From Phenylobacterium deserti (GTDB taxonomy: Bacteria; Pseudomonadota; Alphaproteobacteria; Caulobacterales; Caulobacteraceae), in assembly GCA_945883235.1 (NCBI GenBank), contig CAMCXF010000005.1, forward strand, positions 1 through 64,000: a stretch of 64,000 bases of DNA, written 5' to 3'. The first letter of the stretch is position 1; each line of letters opens with the position of its first letter. Shown piece by piece: positions 32,823 to 41,952 of this stretch. A model generated the notes under the pieces. The model saw only the letters and a list, made by a program, of their open reading frames with translations, searched no databases and was not told the origin of the DNA. The position numbers and the translations under genes are program-made.

Positions 32823-34001
32823 CTATTTCCGCGCCAGGTACGCCTTGCTCTCGATCCCCACCACATCGACGAGGTTGCCCATGGCGATGTTGGCGTCGAT
32901 CAGGTGCAGGCCCCAGTCGGCCGCGACCTGGCCGCCCGCGCCCACCACGTCGCCGGCTATGGTGTCCGTGCGTGGGTCCGCAGGATCGGCATTCACATGC
33001 GCTTCCAGATAGTTGAAGCCGTTTTTCGAAACGCATTGGCCGGTCAGCAGGCCAGGGACCGACACGAAGGGGGTCATGGGGTTAGCTGTGCCCCTGACCC
33101 AGGCGGGAGTTGCCGCCGCTGAACTGGCGATCTCGGCTGCGGTGTTGGACAGATAGGCCTTGAGTTCCCCCTTGCCGCCGCCCAGTGCCGCCGGATTGGT
33201 GCAGACCGCCTCCATGGCCGGGTTCGCGACGCGCCCGAAGCGGGTGTTGGCCGGTGGCGGCACGGTGTCGCGGAAAGTCGCATAGGCGATCACGCACCCG
33301 GTCTGGTTGGCAGACTTGCAGGTGGGGATGGACTTGAACGTTCCGGTGTCCTTGCCCTTGTCGACACCCAGGCTGGTGCCCATCAGGATGGCGGAGATCA
33401 GTTGCTTCTGGATCGGCTTGCCGTCGATCTCGGCGGCGATCAGGCGGGCCAGCACGCCCGAGCCCTGTGAATGGCCCACCAGCACGACGCCGCGGCCCTT
33501 GTTCTCATGGGTCAGGTAATGGTTCCAGGCGTCCAGCACATCATTGTAGCCCACCTGGCGCACGGCGGGGTCAGCGGACCCGGCAATCGGCGTCCCCGCG
33601 CTGGCAGCGCGCAGGGCGGTCAGCGTGAACTGGCGATAGAGCGGCGCATAGATGCGGCATTTGGCCCCCAACCGCGCCAGCTGGGCGCGGACCACGTTCA
33701 GTTCCTCCGGCCCGGCGGTCATGTCCGAGACCACACCCGTGTCGTTGGAGACCGTCGGGTAGACGTAGAAGCAATCCACCGGGGCCTTGGGCTCGGCCTT
33801 GAAGGCCTCTACCGACATCGCCCCATTGGCCTTGATGACCGTGGTGGTCATGTCGACGGCGCAGGCGTCGCCGGCCTTGCCGGGCCAGCAGACCCAGGTC
33901 TCAGGCTTTGCATAGTCGTTGCGAACGCTGGCCGGCTGGGCCTGGGCCAGGGTCGACAGGAGCCCGATGGCGCATCCCAGCGCGAGTGATTTACCGATCA
34001 T
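32823..34001 (-). CDS. DUF3089 family secreted alpha/beta hydrolase
   Basis: A 392-residue protein with a signal peptide (LALGCAIGLLSTLAQA), then AKPETWVCWPGKAGDACAVD, a family-typical N-terminus, DCFYVYPTVSNDTG, and the nucleophile elbow GHSQGSGVLARLI. DUF3089 proteins are presumed lipases/esterases. ATG 34001 is preferred to the TTG used by the track. Divergent from the PQQ glucose dehydrogenase gene. Confidence 0.82.
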   Translation of the reverse strand: MIGKSLALGCAIGLLSTLAQAQPASVRNDYAKPETWVCWPGKAGDACAVDMTTTVIKANGAMSVEAFKAEPKAPVDCFYVYPTVSNDTGVVSDMTAGPEELNVVRAQLARLGAKCRIYAPLYRQFTLTALRAASAGTPIAGSADPAVRQVGYNDVLDAWNHYLTHENKGRGVVLVGHSQGSGVLARLIAAEIDGKPIQKQLISAILMGTSLGVDKGKDTGTFKSIPTCKSANQTGCVIAYATFRDTVPPPANTRFGRVANPAMEAVCTNPAALGGGKGELKAYLSNTAAEIASSAAATPAWVRGTANPMTPFVSVPGLLTGQCVSKNGFNYLEAHVNADPADPRTDTIAGDVVGAGGQVAADWGLHLIDANIAMGNLVDVVGIESKAYLARK

Positions 34002-34148
34002 GACGTTCGTCCCCAATGGCTCGCTTTTTTCGAATTCTGCGTACGATCATCGCGCGGCCTGCGGCAAACGTCCAGTGACGCCACCCAAGTCAATGACGGC
34101 AACGATTCCGCCCGCTAAGGTCCGTGGAAAGAGTCGAGGAGAACGCGA

Positions 34149-36623
34149 ATGGCGACCGACAAGCAGGCAGGCTGGCCGGCCCGGATCTGGGCGGCGGTCG
34201 GGGGTGGGCTGATTGCTCTCGTCGGGTTGGCGCTGTTGGGCGGTGGCGGCTGGCTGATTTTCCTGAACGGCTCGCCCTATTACCTTCTGGCGGGAGCGGG
34301 CGTGATCGCCTCCGGGGTGCTGTTGATCAGGCGCCATCCCGCCGCAGGTTTTGTGTATGCCGCCGTCCTGGCCGCGACCCTGGCCTGGGCGATCTGGGAA
34401 TCCGGCCTCGTCTACTGGTCGCTGGTCCCGCGGCTGGTGGCCCCCGCAGTGCTGGGCGTCTTCCTGCTGCTGGTGCTGCCCGCGACCCGAAAGACCGCCT
34501 TGCGTGGGCAGGCCGCTGCGGCCACGGCACTGGCGTCGGTGGCGTGCTTCGCGGTCCTGGGTCTGACCATTCCGGACACGTTCACGCAGGGACAGGCCGT
34601 CATCCCGGCGCAGGTCAGCGATGGCGCGCCGCCGGCCCAGACCGGCTCTGACTGGCGCTACTACGGCCGTGACCCCGGCGGATCGCGCTACGCCCCCGTC
34701 GACCAGATCAACCGCGAAAATGTCGATGAGCTGAAAGTCGCCTGGACCTTCCGCACCGGCGAGAAGGAAAACCGCGGCTCTGAAGACCAGAACACGCCGA
34801 TGCAGGTCGGCGACAAGGTATTTCTCTGTACGCCGACCAATGTGGTGATCGCGCTGAACGCCGATACCGGCAAGGAAATCTGGCGCCACGATCCCAAGGT
34901 CAAACCCTTCTTCTGGAATCGGTGTCGCGGCGTGGCTTACTGGGACGGAACCCAGCCCAAGGTGGCGCTCTCCAGCTTGCCGACGACGCCTGAGAAGGCT
35001 GCAGACGCTGCAGCCAAACCCGTCGTGAAAGTCGTGGCGAAGCCAGCGCCGACACCCAAGCCAGCCGTCGCGATGCCGACCGCAGCGCCCGCACCTGCCG
35101 CGCCGCTTTGCAAACGCCGGATCATCACCTCCACGATCAACGCCGAACTCCTGGCGCTGGATGCCGAAACCGGCGCGCCGTGCCCGGGCTTCGGCGTCGA
35201 TGGCAAGGTCAACCTGACCACCGGCATCGGGCCGATCAAGAAGGGGTTCTACTTCCAGACCTCGATGCCCACGGTGATTGGTAATCGCGTCATCATCGGC
35301 GGCTGGGTGGCCGATAATCAGGAGATCGCCGAACCCGCCGGCGTGGTCCGCGCCTTTGATGTGGTCACCGGCGAACTGGTCTGGGCCTGGGATCTCGGCA
35401 ATCCGGCGATTACCAAACTGCCGCCGGAGGGGCAGACCTACACGCGCGGCACCCCCAATGTCTGGTCGACGCCGGCCTTTGATCCGGACCTGGGGCTGGT
35501 CTACCTGCCCACTGGCAACTCGACGCCCGACTACTGGGGTTCGCACCGGTCCCTGCTCAGCGAGTTCTATTCTTCATCCGTGGTCGCGCTGGATATTGCG
35601 ACCGGCAAGGAACGTTGGGTGTTCCAGACTGTGCACCACGACGTCTGGGACTATGATGTGCCTTCCCAGCCGATGCTGATCGACTTCCCCGTGGCAGGGG
35701 GAACGGCCCCGGCGCTGGTGCAGTTTACCAAGCGCGGCCAGGTGTTTGTGCTGGACCGCCGCACCGGCAAGCCGCTGACCAAGGTGGTGGAGGTCTCCAC
35801 CCCGCGCGGTGCCCAGAAAGGAGAGTGGCTGTCGCCGACCCAGCCCTATTCGGTGGAAATGCCGACGGTGGGCGTCGAGCGTCTGACGGAAAAGATGATG
35901 TGGGGCGCCACGCCGCTGGACCAGCTCTATTGCCGGATCAGCTTCAAACAGCTGCGCTATGGCGGCGACTTTACCCCGCCGGGCGGCAAGCAGGCGTCGC
36001 TGCAGTATCCTGGCAACGCAGGGGGCATGAACTGGGGGTCTGGTGCCTTCGACGCCCGTCGCGGTCTGTTGTTGGTGACAGACATCAGGATTCCACAGGC
36101 TGTGAGGCTGATACCGACCAAGGAGCCAGGGCTGCAGATCAAGCTGGCCAAGGACCGTCCACCGCCCAGCATGAAGGCCGTGGCCTACAAGAGCGAGAAC
36201 AAATGGATGGTCAGCCCGCTGTTCACGCCCTGCCTCCAGCCGCCGCACGGGATGATGACGGCCATCGACGTCAAAACCCGTCAGATCGTGTGGCAAGTCC
36301 CGGTGGGCACAGCAGAAGCCGAAGGGCCGCTGGGCCTGGAGTCGAAAATTCCGCTTCCGGTCGGGACTATCGGCCTGGGCGGGGTTATCACCACGGCAGG
36401 CGGTGTCACCTTCCATGCCGCCACCATCGACCCCTACCTGCGCGCCTATGATAACGCGACTGGCAAGGTGCTGTGGAAGGGCAAACTGCCCGTCGGCGTG
36501 GGCGGCACCCCGTCGACCTATGTTTCGCCTACAACCGGCAAGCAGTATGTGGTGGTCTCGGCCGGCGGCGCGCGGATGAGCCGGCTCAAGGGCGACTATG
36601 TGGTGGCCTACGCGTTGCCGTAG
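34149..36623 (+). CDS. Membrane-bound PQQ-dependent dehydrogenase (glucose/quinate/shikimate family)
   Basis: An 824-residue quinoprotein: five N-terminal transmembrane helices (residues ~13-140) for ubiquinone reduction, then the PQQ beta-propeller opening DWRYYGRDPGGSRYAPVDQIN and featuring the tryptophan docking repeats. It oxidises sugars or cyclic acids in the periplasm. Odd: between FWNRCRGVAYWDG and CKRRIITSTINAELLALD the propeller carries a ~40-residue Ala/Pro/Lys insertion (e.g. KPVVKVVAKPAPTPKPAVAM). Convergent with the cytochrome-PQQ fusion gene 6 nt away. Confidence 0.9.
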   Translation: MATDKQAGWPARIWAAVGGGLIALVGLALLGGGGWLIFLNGSPYYLLAGAGVIASGVLLIRRHPAAGFVYAAVLAATLAWAIWESGLVYWSLVPRLVAPAVLGVFLLLVLPATRKTALRGQAAAATALASVACFAVLGLTIPDTFTQGQAVIPAQVSDGAPPAQTGSDWRYYGRDPGGSRYAPVDQINRENVDELKVAWTFRTGEKENRGSEDQNTPMQVGDKVFLCTPTNVVIALNADTGKEIWRHDPKVKPFFWNRCRGVAYWDGTQPKVALSSLPTTPEKAADAAAKPVVKVVAKPAPTPKPAVAMPTAAPAPAAPLCKRRIITSTINAELLALDAETGAPCPGFGVDGKVNLTTGIGPIKKGFYFQTSMPTVIGNRVIIGGWVADNQEIAEPAGVVRAFDVVTGELVWAWDLGNPAITKLPPEGQTYTRGTPNVWSTPAFDPDLGLVYLPTGNSTPDYWGSHRSLLSEFYSSSVVALDIATGKERWVFQTVHHDVWDYDVPSQPMLIDFPVAGGTAPALVQFTKRGQVFVLDRRTGKPLTKVVEVSTPRGAQKGEWLSPTQPYSVEMPTVGVERLTEKMMWGATPLDQLYCRISFKQLRYGGDFTPPGGKQASLQYPGNAGGMNWGSGAFDARRGLLLVTDIRIPQAVRLIPTKEPGLQIKLAKDRPPPSMKAVAYKSENKWMVSPLFTPCLQPPHGMMTAIDVKTRQIVWQVPVGTAEAEGPLGLESKIPLPVGTIGLGGVITTAGGVTFHAATIDPYLRAYDNATGKVLWKGKLPVGVGGTPSTYVSPTTGKQYVVVSAGGARMSRLKGDYVVAYALP

Positions 36624-36629
36624 GAAGCG

Positions 36630-38501
36630 CTACTTCCCGTCCACGGAAAACGCCAGCAGCAGGTTGTTGGCACCTGCGCTGCCGTTGTAGCCGGAGTGCA
36701 CATAGAGCCGCCCGCCGGCCACCACCGGCCCGCCCATGTCGAGGTAGCCGCCGGGCGCTTGTTTGACCCCGTTGACGGTGTCGCGGGGCGTGGTGGTGTC
36801 AAAGGTCCAGATCGGCTTGCCGTCCGCCGTGGCATAGGCCCGCAGGCGTCCGTCGAGTACGCCCACAAAGATCGCGCCGGGGATCACGGTCGCGGCCTGG
36901 GAAATCCCGGGCCGACAGCGGCCAGACGGCACGTTGCAGGGCAGATCCTTTGGCGTATCAACCCTCCAGACCTCGCGGCCCGTCGCGGTGTCCAGCGCCA
37001 CCAGGCCGGGACGCCCCGCCGTGGGACTGTCCACCAGCGGCGCATAGACCCGCCGGCCATCGGTGGCCGTCGACCATTCCACCCCGCCCGATGTCCCACC
37101 GGAGCCCAGCTTCGGCGTTTCCCAGACCATCCGGCCGGTGTCGGGGTCCATGGCATAGACGATGGACGACTTGTTGCCGGTGATCACCAGCTCACGCCCG
37201 TTCGCCAGCCGCACCAGATTGGGTGAGGACCCGAAATCATAGTCCGGGCCGCGCTCGCCCAACGGTCCGTTGATCGTCCCGGACATGAAGTTGTCGTTGG
37301 CCAGCACCTGCGTGGTCCAGCGGATCTTGCCGGTCTTCAGGTCCATGGCCAGGACAGCGTCGGATGTCGGGTGATCCACCTCGGTATAGCTGTCGCCGGT
37401 GGCCACATAGAGCTGGCCGCGTTTGGCGTCGATGGTTGGCGCCGACCAGATCGCCCCCCCGGCCGGTCCGTACATCTGGGTCCCTGCCGGGTTCAGCCGG
37501 GTCGGGCGGGGTTTCTCGTTGAGGATGGCCTGTTTCCAGATTGGCCTGCCGGTCCGGGCATCCAGCGCAACCACCGTCCCGATGAAGGTGCAGCAGTTGT
37601 AGGTCGCGACATTGCCCTGGCTCTCCTCCGACGCCGACAGAGGCACATAGAGCACGTTGTTGTACAGGGCCGGTGACCCGGTGATGCGTCCGACCCGGTG
37701 ATCGTCGACCTGCGTGGTCCACAGCACCTTGCCCGAGGCGGCGTCCAGAGCTCGCATGAACATGCGGTCGTCGCCGACGTAGAGCGCATAGCCGCTCGCG
37801 GCGTCGGGATGCTTGCCAATGCTCATCGACGCACGTGCACCACCCCGGAAATCATAGCGCCAGTGAACGCAGCCCGTCGCGGCATCCAGCGAATAGAGCT
37901 TGCCCGCCAGACTGGCCACGAACAGTCGGTCGCCAAACACCAGCGGCTGGGTGTTTTTCGTGCCGGGGTATGAGAACGCCCATTTCACCATCAGGCGCGG
38001 GATGTCGGCGGCGTTGAGGCCCGGGTTCGGCTGAAATCGGCTGTTGGCCAGGTCGCGACCCCAGCCGTTCCATCGCGGTCCTGCAGGTTGCAAAGGCCCG
38101 TGCACACGGCAGACGTTGGGGTCGGGCCCCTGAGCCGTCTGTGGCGTCGGCGACTTGCCGGTCAGGAACCGGACTACGCCATAGATTTCCGCCGGGGTCA
38201 TGGCGTCGCCCACGGGTTTCATCGCGCCGACAGTCAGGGCGTCATAGACCTCCTCCGGCGAGCGGGCATTCAGCTGTTGCCGGTTGGGCGCGCGGTCGAC
38301 GGCGGGCTCGTGGCATGTGGCGCACTTATCGCGAAAGATCGGCTCGCCGCTGATCGGATAGAGGCCAGCGGAATTCTCCGGCGGCGTCACATAACCAGGC
38401 AAGGGCACCACGACCGGTCGGGTCTGCGCCAAGGCCCCACCCGCCGCGAGCGTGATCGCCATCCCTGCCAGCGCAGCGGCGCCCCATCGTGCGAGCAGCA
38501 T
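36630..38501 (-). CDS. Cytochrome c-PQQ propeller fusion (polyvinyl-alcohol-dehydrogenase-like)
   Basis: A 623-residue protein: signal peptide (LAGMAITLAAGGALA), a short N-terminal cytochrome c domain with CATCH at about residue 60, then a PQQ-type eight-bladed propeller (GWGRDLANSRFQPN, VKWAFSYPGTKNTQ, NSAP-like blades) that includes a vicinal Cys pair in TYNCCTFIG. The heme-first order is that of polyvinyl alcohol dehydrogenase rather than quinohemoprotein ethanol dehydrogenase (heme last). Periplasmic alcohol oxidation is likely; substrate unknown. Confidence 0.82.
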   Translation of the reverse strand: MLLARWGAAALAGMAITLAAGGALAQTRPVVVPLPGYVTPPENSAGLYPISGEPIFRDKCATCHEPAVDRAPNRQQLNARSPEEVYDALTVGAMKPVGDAMTPAEIYGVVRFLTGKSPTPQTAQGPDPNVCRVHGPLQPAGPRWNGWGRDLANSRFQPNPGLNAADIPRLMVKWAFSYPGTKNTQPLVFGDRLFVASLAGKLYSLDAATGCVHWRYDFRGGARASMSIGKHPDAASGYALYVGDDRMFMRALDAASGKVLWTTQVDDHRVGRITGSPALYNNVLYVPLSASEESQGNVATYNCCTFIGTVVALDARTGRPIWKQAILNEKPRPTRLNPAGTQMYGPAGGAIWSAPTIDAKRGQLYVATGDSYTEVDHPTSDAVLAMDLKTGKIRWTTQVLANDNFMSGTINGPLGERGPDYDFGSSPNLVRLANGRELVITGNKSSIVYAMDPDTGRMVWETPKLGSGGTSGGVEWSTATDGRRVYAPLVDSPTAGRPGLVALDTATGREVWRVDTPKDLPCNVPSGRCRPGISQAATVIPGAIFVGVLDGRLRAYATADGKPIWTFDTTTPRDTVNGVKQAPGGYLDMGGPVVAGGRLYVHSGYNGSAGANNLLLAFSVDGK

Positions 38502-38674
38502 GGATCATTCCCCCCGAAGTCGTTGGTTCTAGGCGTATCGCAGTTTTGACGCGCATGCAGGTTCTGATGTCCTTGCGGAACAGTCCATTCCGGGAATCCG
38601 GCGTGCAGAGATATTGTCTTTGCCATAGGCTCAGAGTGGCAATCGCGACGTCCAACGGCGCTCCGGGGAAAACG

Positions 38675-39457
38675 ATGGCGGCACGCGTAAGGTTTGGTCT
38701 GTTTTGTATCATCGTTCTGGCGCTGCCCGCCGGCCTGATGGCCCTCGATGACCCCCGGATCGGCGATCTCGGCAAGCTGGTGATGATCCTCAGCCCGGCC
38801 GTGGCCGGACTGGCGCTCAACTGGGGTCTCGGCAAACGCGACGGTCCGATCCGGTGGCGCAGCGTGGGGCTGGCGGCGCTGGTGACGCTCACGATCGCCG
38901 GGCTGGCGCTGGCGGCCGCGCTGGTGACCGGGGCGGCGAGCTTCAGTGGCCAGCCCCGCGCGGTTCCAGACGCGGCGACCCTGGTCGCGGGCACTTTGCT
39001 CACCAGCGTGCTGGAGGAACTGGGCTGGGCCGGCGGAGGTCTGGCGCTGGCGCTGAAGGCCTTCGGACGCCGAGCCGGCGTGCTGATCCTAGGCCTGGTC
39101 TGGGCCGCCTGGCACCTGATCCCGACGTTCCTGAAGATCGGCCTGTTCCCGGAGCTTGAGGCCGCCCCGCCGCTCATGCTGGTCGTCTTCGTGATCGCCT
39201 GCGTAATCTACCGCGAACTCCTGACACGCTTCGTCGAGCGCAGCGGTACCTGGCTTGGCGCGGCCGCCGGCCACGCAGCGCCCAATGTGCTGCTAACCGG
39301 CTTCATGGCTCTGTCCGGTCTTGTGGTGCTGGAACGTCCCGAAGCCTGGCCGTTGTTCCCGGCCCCCGGTGGTGTCGTTTTCGCCGCGCTGGCACTGGCA
39401 GCGGTGTGGGTGCTGCGATCAAAGATTGGGGCTTCGCGACCTGCGTCCGTCGGGTAA
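38675..39457 (+). CDS. CPBP-family intramembrane protein
   Basis: A 260-residue polytopic protein. The CPBP/Abi motifs are TSVLEELGWAGGGLA (EExxxR-like, here EELGW) and WAAWHLIPTFLK, with GHAAPNVLL as the third conserved block. Family members include CAAX-type proteases and bacteriocin self-immunity proteins. ATG 38675 has GGGGAA upstream; the track ORF is extended by 62 residues. Confidence 0.8.
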   Translation: MAARVRFGLFCIIVLALPAGLMALDDPRIGDLGKLVMILSPAVAGLALNWGLGKRDGPIRWRSVGLAALVTLTIAGLALAAALVTGAASFSGQPRAVPDAATLVAGTLLTSVLEELGWAGGGLALALKAFGRRAGVLILGLVWAAWHLIPTFLKIGLFPELEAAPPLMLVVFVIACVIYRELLTRFVERSGTWLGAAAGHAAPNVLLTGFMALSGLVVLERPEAWPLFPAPGGVVFAALALAAVWVLRSKIGASRPASVG

Positions 39458-39466
39458 CTATGGCAG

Positions 39467-40702
39467 ATGGCAACACCGCTCCCCGCCACCGGAACCGACT
39501 GGCCGACGCTGAAGGCCCGCATGGCCGAGTACGCCACCGGCGACGTCGCCTGGCGTGACGGCAAGACCGCTGTCTATGTGTTCAACGCTGGCCCCGAGGT
39601 CGAGCGGGTGCAGAAGGAGGCCTACACCGCCTTCATGTCCGAGAACGGCCTGGGCCCAGCCGCCTTTCCCAGCCTGGCGCGGATGGAGGCTGAGGTGGTG
39701 GGTTTCGGCCTGTCGCTGCTCCACGGGCCGGAGGACGCGGTCGGCACGATCACCTCGGGTGGCACCGATTCCATCACCATGGCGCTGAAAGCGGCCCGCG
39801 ACTTTGCGCGCAAGGAAAAGGGCGTCGTTGGCCCCCTCAACATCGTGCTGCCCAGGTCCGCCCACCCGGCCTTCGACAAGGCCGCCGCAGTTATGGAGAT
39901 CGAGGTCCGCCGCACCCCGCTCAACGCCTACCTCGCCGATCCCGAGGCCATGGCGGCGGTTTGCGACGCGGCCACGGTGATGATCGTCGGCTCCGCGCCC
40001 AGCTTTCCCTACGGCCTGATCGACCCCATCGCGGCGTTGTCGGACCTGGCCATCGCCCGCGACCTGTGGCTGCACGTGGATGCCTGCGTCGGCGGCTATA
40101 TCGCCCCCTTCGTGCGCATGAACGGCGAGGACATTCCGCCCTTTGATTTCGAACTGCCGGGCGTGCGCTCGATGTCCGCCGACCTGCACAAATACGGCTA
40201 CTGTGCGAAGGGGGCCTCGACGGTGTTGTTCCGCACGGCCGCCCTGCGCAAGTTCATGATCTTCGACTTCAGGGACTGGCCCGGCGGCCGCATGGTCACC
40301 CCCACCCTGGCCGGCACCCGGCCCGGTGGGGCCATCTCGGCGGCCTGGGCGGTGATGAATTTTCTGGGCGTGGCGGGCTATCGCGAGAAGCAGGGGCTGG
40401 TCACCGCGACGCGCGCAAAGATCGCGGCGGGCGCGGAGGCGCTTGGCTTCTCCGTCCTGGGCCAACCGAAACTCGGCATTCTCGCCTTCACCCACCCGGA
40501 GGTCGACAGCCAGGCAGTCTGGGGAAAACTCCGCGAACGCGGCTGGTTCACCAGCCTGGCGACCGAGCCGAGGAGCCTGCACCTGATGCTGTCGCCATTT
40601 CACGCTGAAGTGGCGGATACGTATCTGGCCGATCTGGCGTGGGCGCTGGGAGAGGTGAGGGGCGGCGACGGCGCGACGGGCGGAGAGGTGCGGTATTCGT
40701 GA
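39467..40702 (+). CDS. PLP-dependent enzyme, sphingosine-1-phosphate lyase/group II decarboxylase-like
   Basis: A 411-residue fold-type I PLP enzyme. Family blocks: GTITSGGTDSITMALKAARD, HPAFDKAA (ring-stacking His), LHVDACVGGYIAPF, and the PLP-Lys in SADLHKYGYCAKG. The closest family by eye is bacterial sphingosine-1-phosphate lyase-like proteins, so a C-C lyase or decarboxylase role is likely. It starts 9 nt after the CPBP stop. Confidence 0.82.
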   Translation: MATPLPATGTDWPTLKARMAEYATGDVAWRDGKTAVYVFNAGPEVERVQKEAYTAFMSENGLGPAAFPSLARMEAEVVGFGLSLLHGPEDAVGTITSGGTDSITMALKAARDFARKEKGVVGPLNIVLPRSAHPAFDKAAAVMEIEVRRTPLNAYLADPEAMAAVCDAATVMIVGSAPSFPYGLIDPIAALSDLAIARDLWLHVDACVGGYIAPFVRMNGEDIPPFDFELPGVRSMSADLHKYGYCAKGASTVLFRTAALRKFMIFDFRDWPGGRMVTPTLAGTRPGGAISAAWAVMNFLGVAGYREKQGLVTATRAKIAAGAEALGFSVLGQPKLGILAFTHPEVDSQAVWGKLRERGWFTSLATEPRSLHLMLSPFHAEVADTYLADLAWALGEVRGGDGATGGEVRYS

Positions 40703-40727
40703 GGCGGTCGGCGTGTGATCCGCGAGT

Positions 40728-40756
40728 TTGACACTCATAACGTTATACGTTATATA
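40728..40756 (+). promoter_or_regulatory. higBA promoter with overlapping operator
   Basis: TTGACA (40728), 17-nt spacer, TATATA (40751) is a near-consensus sigma-70 promoter. A perfect palindrome ATAACGTTAT (40737-40746) and a second half-site (ACGTTAT) sit in the spacer, the expected place for HigA/HigBA autorepression. Transcription would begin at about 40763, right at the higB start codon, so the message is leaderless or nearly so. Confidence 0.75.
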
Positions 40757-40763
40757 TTGATTG

Positions 40764-41045
40764 ATGCTGCGTAGCTTCCGGGATTCTGAAACCGAGCGGA
40801 TATGGGCCGGCGTACGTTCGCGACGTCTGCCACCTGACATACAGGATGCTGCGCTTAGAAAACTTCGCTTGCTGAACAGGGCGGGACGTTTGGAAGACCT
40901 GTTGGCCCCGCCGGGCAACCGGCTTGAGGCGCTGCGCGGCGACCGCCGAGGACAGCATTCGATACGGATCAATCAGCAATGGCGGATTTGTTTCCGCTGG
41001 AATGATGGACACTGCGACGATGTCGAAATCTGCGACTATCACTGA
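40764..41045 (+). CDS. HigB-family toxin (RelE-like mRNA interferase)
   Basis: A 93-residue HigB/RelE-fold protein: MLRSFRDSETERIWAG at the start, the core LEALRGDRRGQHSIRINQQWRICFRW and the terminal VEICDYH, all typical of HigB. It is expected to cut mRNA on the ribosome. ATG 40764 is used; a TTG one codon upstream is the track start. It overlaps higA by 26 nt. Confidence 0.88.
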   Translation: MLRSFRDSETERIWAGVRSRRLPPDIQDAALRKLRLLNRAGRLEDLLAPPGNRLEALRGDRRGQHSIRINQQWRICFRWNDGHCDDVEICDYH

Positions 41046-41340
41046 CACTTCGGATCAGCTGATCAACCCTACACCGGGAGAAATCCTGATGGCGGAATTC
41101 CTCGCGCCCCTGGCCATGAGCCAGACTGCGCTCGCCCACGCCCTTGGAGTCTCGCCGCGGCGTATCAACGAGATCGTACTCGGCAAGCGTGCCATCACTG
41201 CCGACACCGACCTGCGCCTTGCCCGCTACTGGGGCATGAGCGAAGGCTTCTGGCTGGGCCTGCAGATGGACTACGACCTGATGCAGCGTCGGCGGGAACT
41301 GGGCCCGGCTCTGGACGCGATCACGCCGCGGGCGGCCTGA
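41020..41340 (+). CDS. HigA-family antitoxin
   Basis: A 106-residue XRE-type HTH antitoxin: INPTPGEILMAEFLAPLAMSQTALAHALGVSPRRINEIV with the helix-turn-helix, then GKRAITADTDLRLARYWGMSEGFWLGLQ. The toxin-first gene order and the overlap are the HigBA norm. Start chosen as ATG 41020; ATG 41005 is an alternative. Confidence 0.88.
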   Translation: MSKSATITDTSDQLINPTPGEILMAEFLAPLAMSQTALAHALGVSPRRINEIVLGKRAITADTDLRLARYWGMSEGFWLGLQMDYDLMQRRRELGPALDAITPRAA

Positions 41341-41387
41341 AGCGCGCCCAGGATGGTGGGCACCTACAGCGGCTCAAAATGGCCTCC

Positions 41388-41620
41388 CTACGCTGCCTGA
41401 TCAAGCCGGTCGGCGATTCACATCTTGATCAGCGCCTGCCGGGTCACGCCGCGTCTCTGGGCTTCGATGTCCAGGCACCGCACCATCTGATCGGTGAAGT
41501 CTATGTTGACCCGCCGATTGGCCAGCCGGGGAGCCGTGCAGTGGACCAGTCGATGTGGGCGTCGATGTCGTCGCCGTCGTCGAGGCTCGGCGGAGCGATC
41601 ACCGTAATGGCATTTCGCAT
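41388..41620 (-). pseudogene. Broken CopG/BrnA-type antitoxin gene
   Basis: Not in the ORF track. From ATG 41620 (after GGGAGGAG) the frame reads MRNAITVIAPPSLDDGDDID then goes off; one missing C in the run near 41528 restores NRRVNIDFTDQMVRCLD and GVTRQALIKM, a ribbon-helix-helix antitoxin typical of BrnA/CopG. In this frame a TGA (41420-41418) replaces the conserved Trp before IADRLDQAA, a likely TGG-to-TGA change. Two lesions make it a pseudogene. No BrnT partner remains. Confidence 0.75.
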
Positions 41621-41688
41621 CTCCTCCCTCTACATAGGAGTTAGCACAAAGGATCCTAACCTTGAGTAGCCAGCCTTGGACAAAATTG

Positions 41689-41886
41689 ATGTCTCATCCG
41701 AGGGCCGAACTTTGGCGACAGGACCGCAATGACCCGAGCGGCAATCCGGTGTCGATCTATCGCGGCTCCACATTCCTCCAACTGCCGAACGGAGAGCGCC
41801 GCATGACCCCTGTCGACCTAAGCTTTCGCACGCTGGCCGAAGGGGAAGCTTGGTTTATCTTGAATTGCGGAACCGGCGCGGATTGA
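41689..41886 (+). CDS. Hypothetical small protein
   Basis: A 65-residue protein from ATG 41689: MSHPRAELWRQDRNDPSG, ending WFILNCGTGAD. Residue composition looks natural but no family is recognised. The track start (TTG 41662) is less likely. It begins the stretch of small genes downstream of HigBA. Confidence 0.45.
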   Translation: MSHPRAELWRQDRNDPSGNPVSIYRGSTFLQLPNGERRMTPVDLSFRTLAEGEAWFILNCGTGAD

Positions 41887-41952
41887 GTGTCGGGTGAAGG
41901 TTCATGCTATTCAATTAGCAAGCATCTCGAGATCTTCTAGTGCTTCTATTCG

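Noticed and set aside
34047-35546. 499-aa minus-strand ORF
   Set aside because: Shadow of the PQQ dehydrogenase gene on the other strand, with low-complexity composition.
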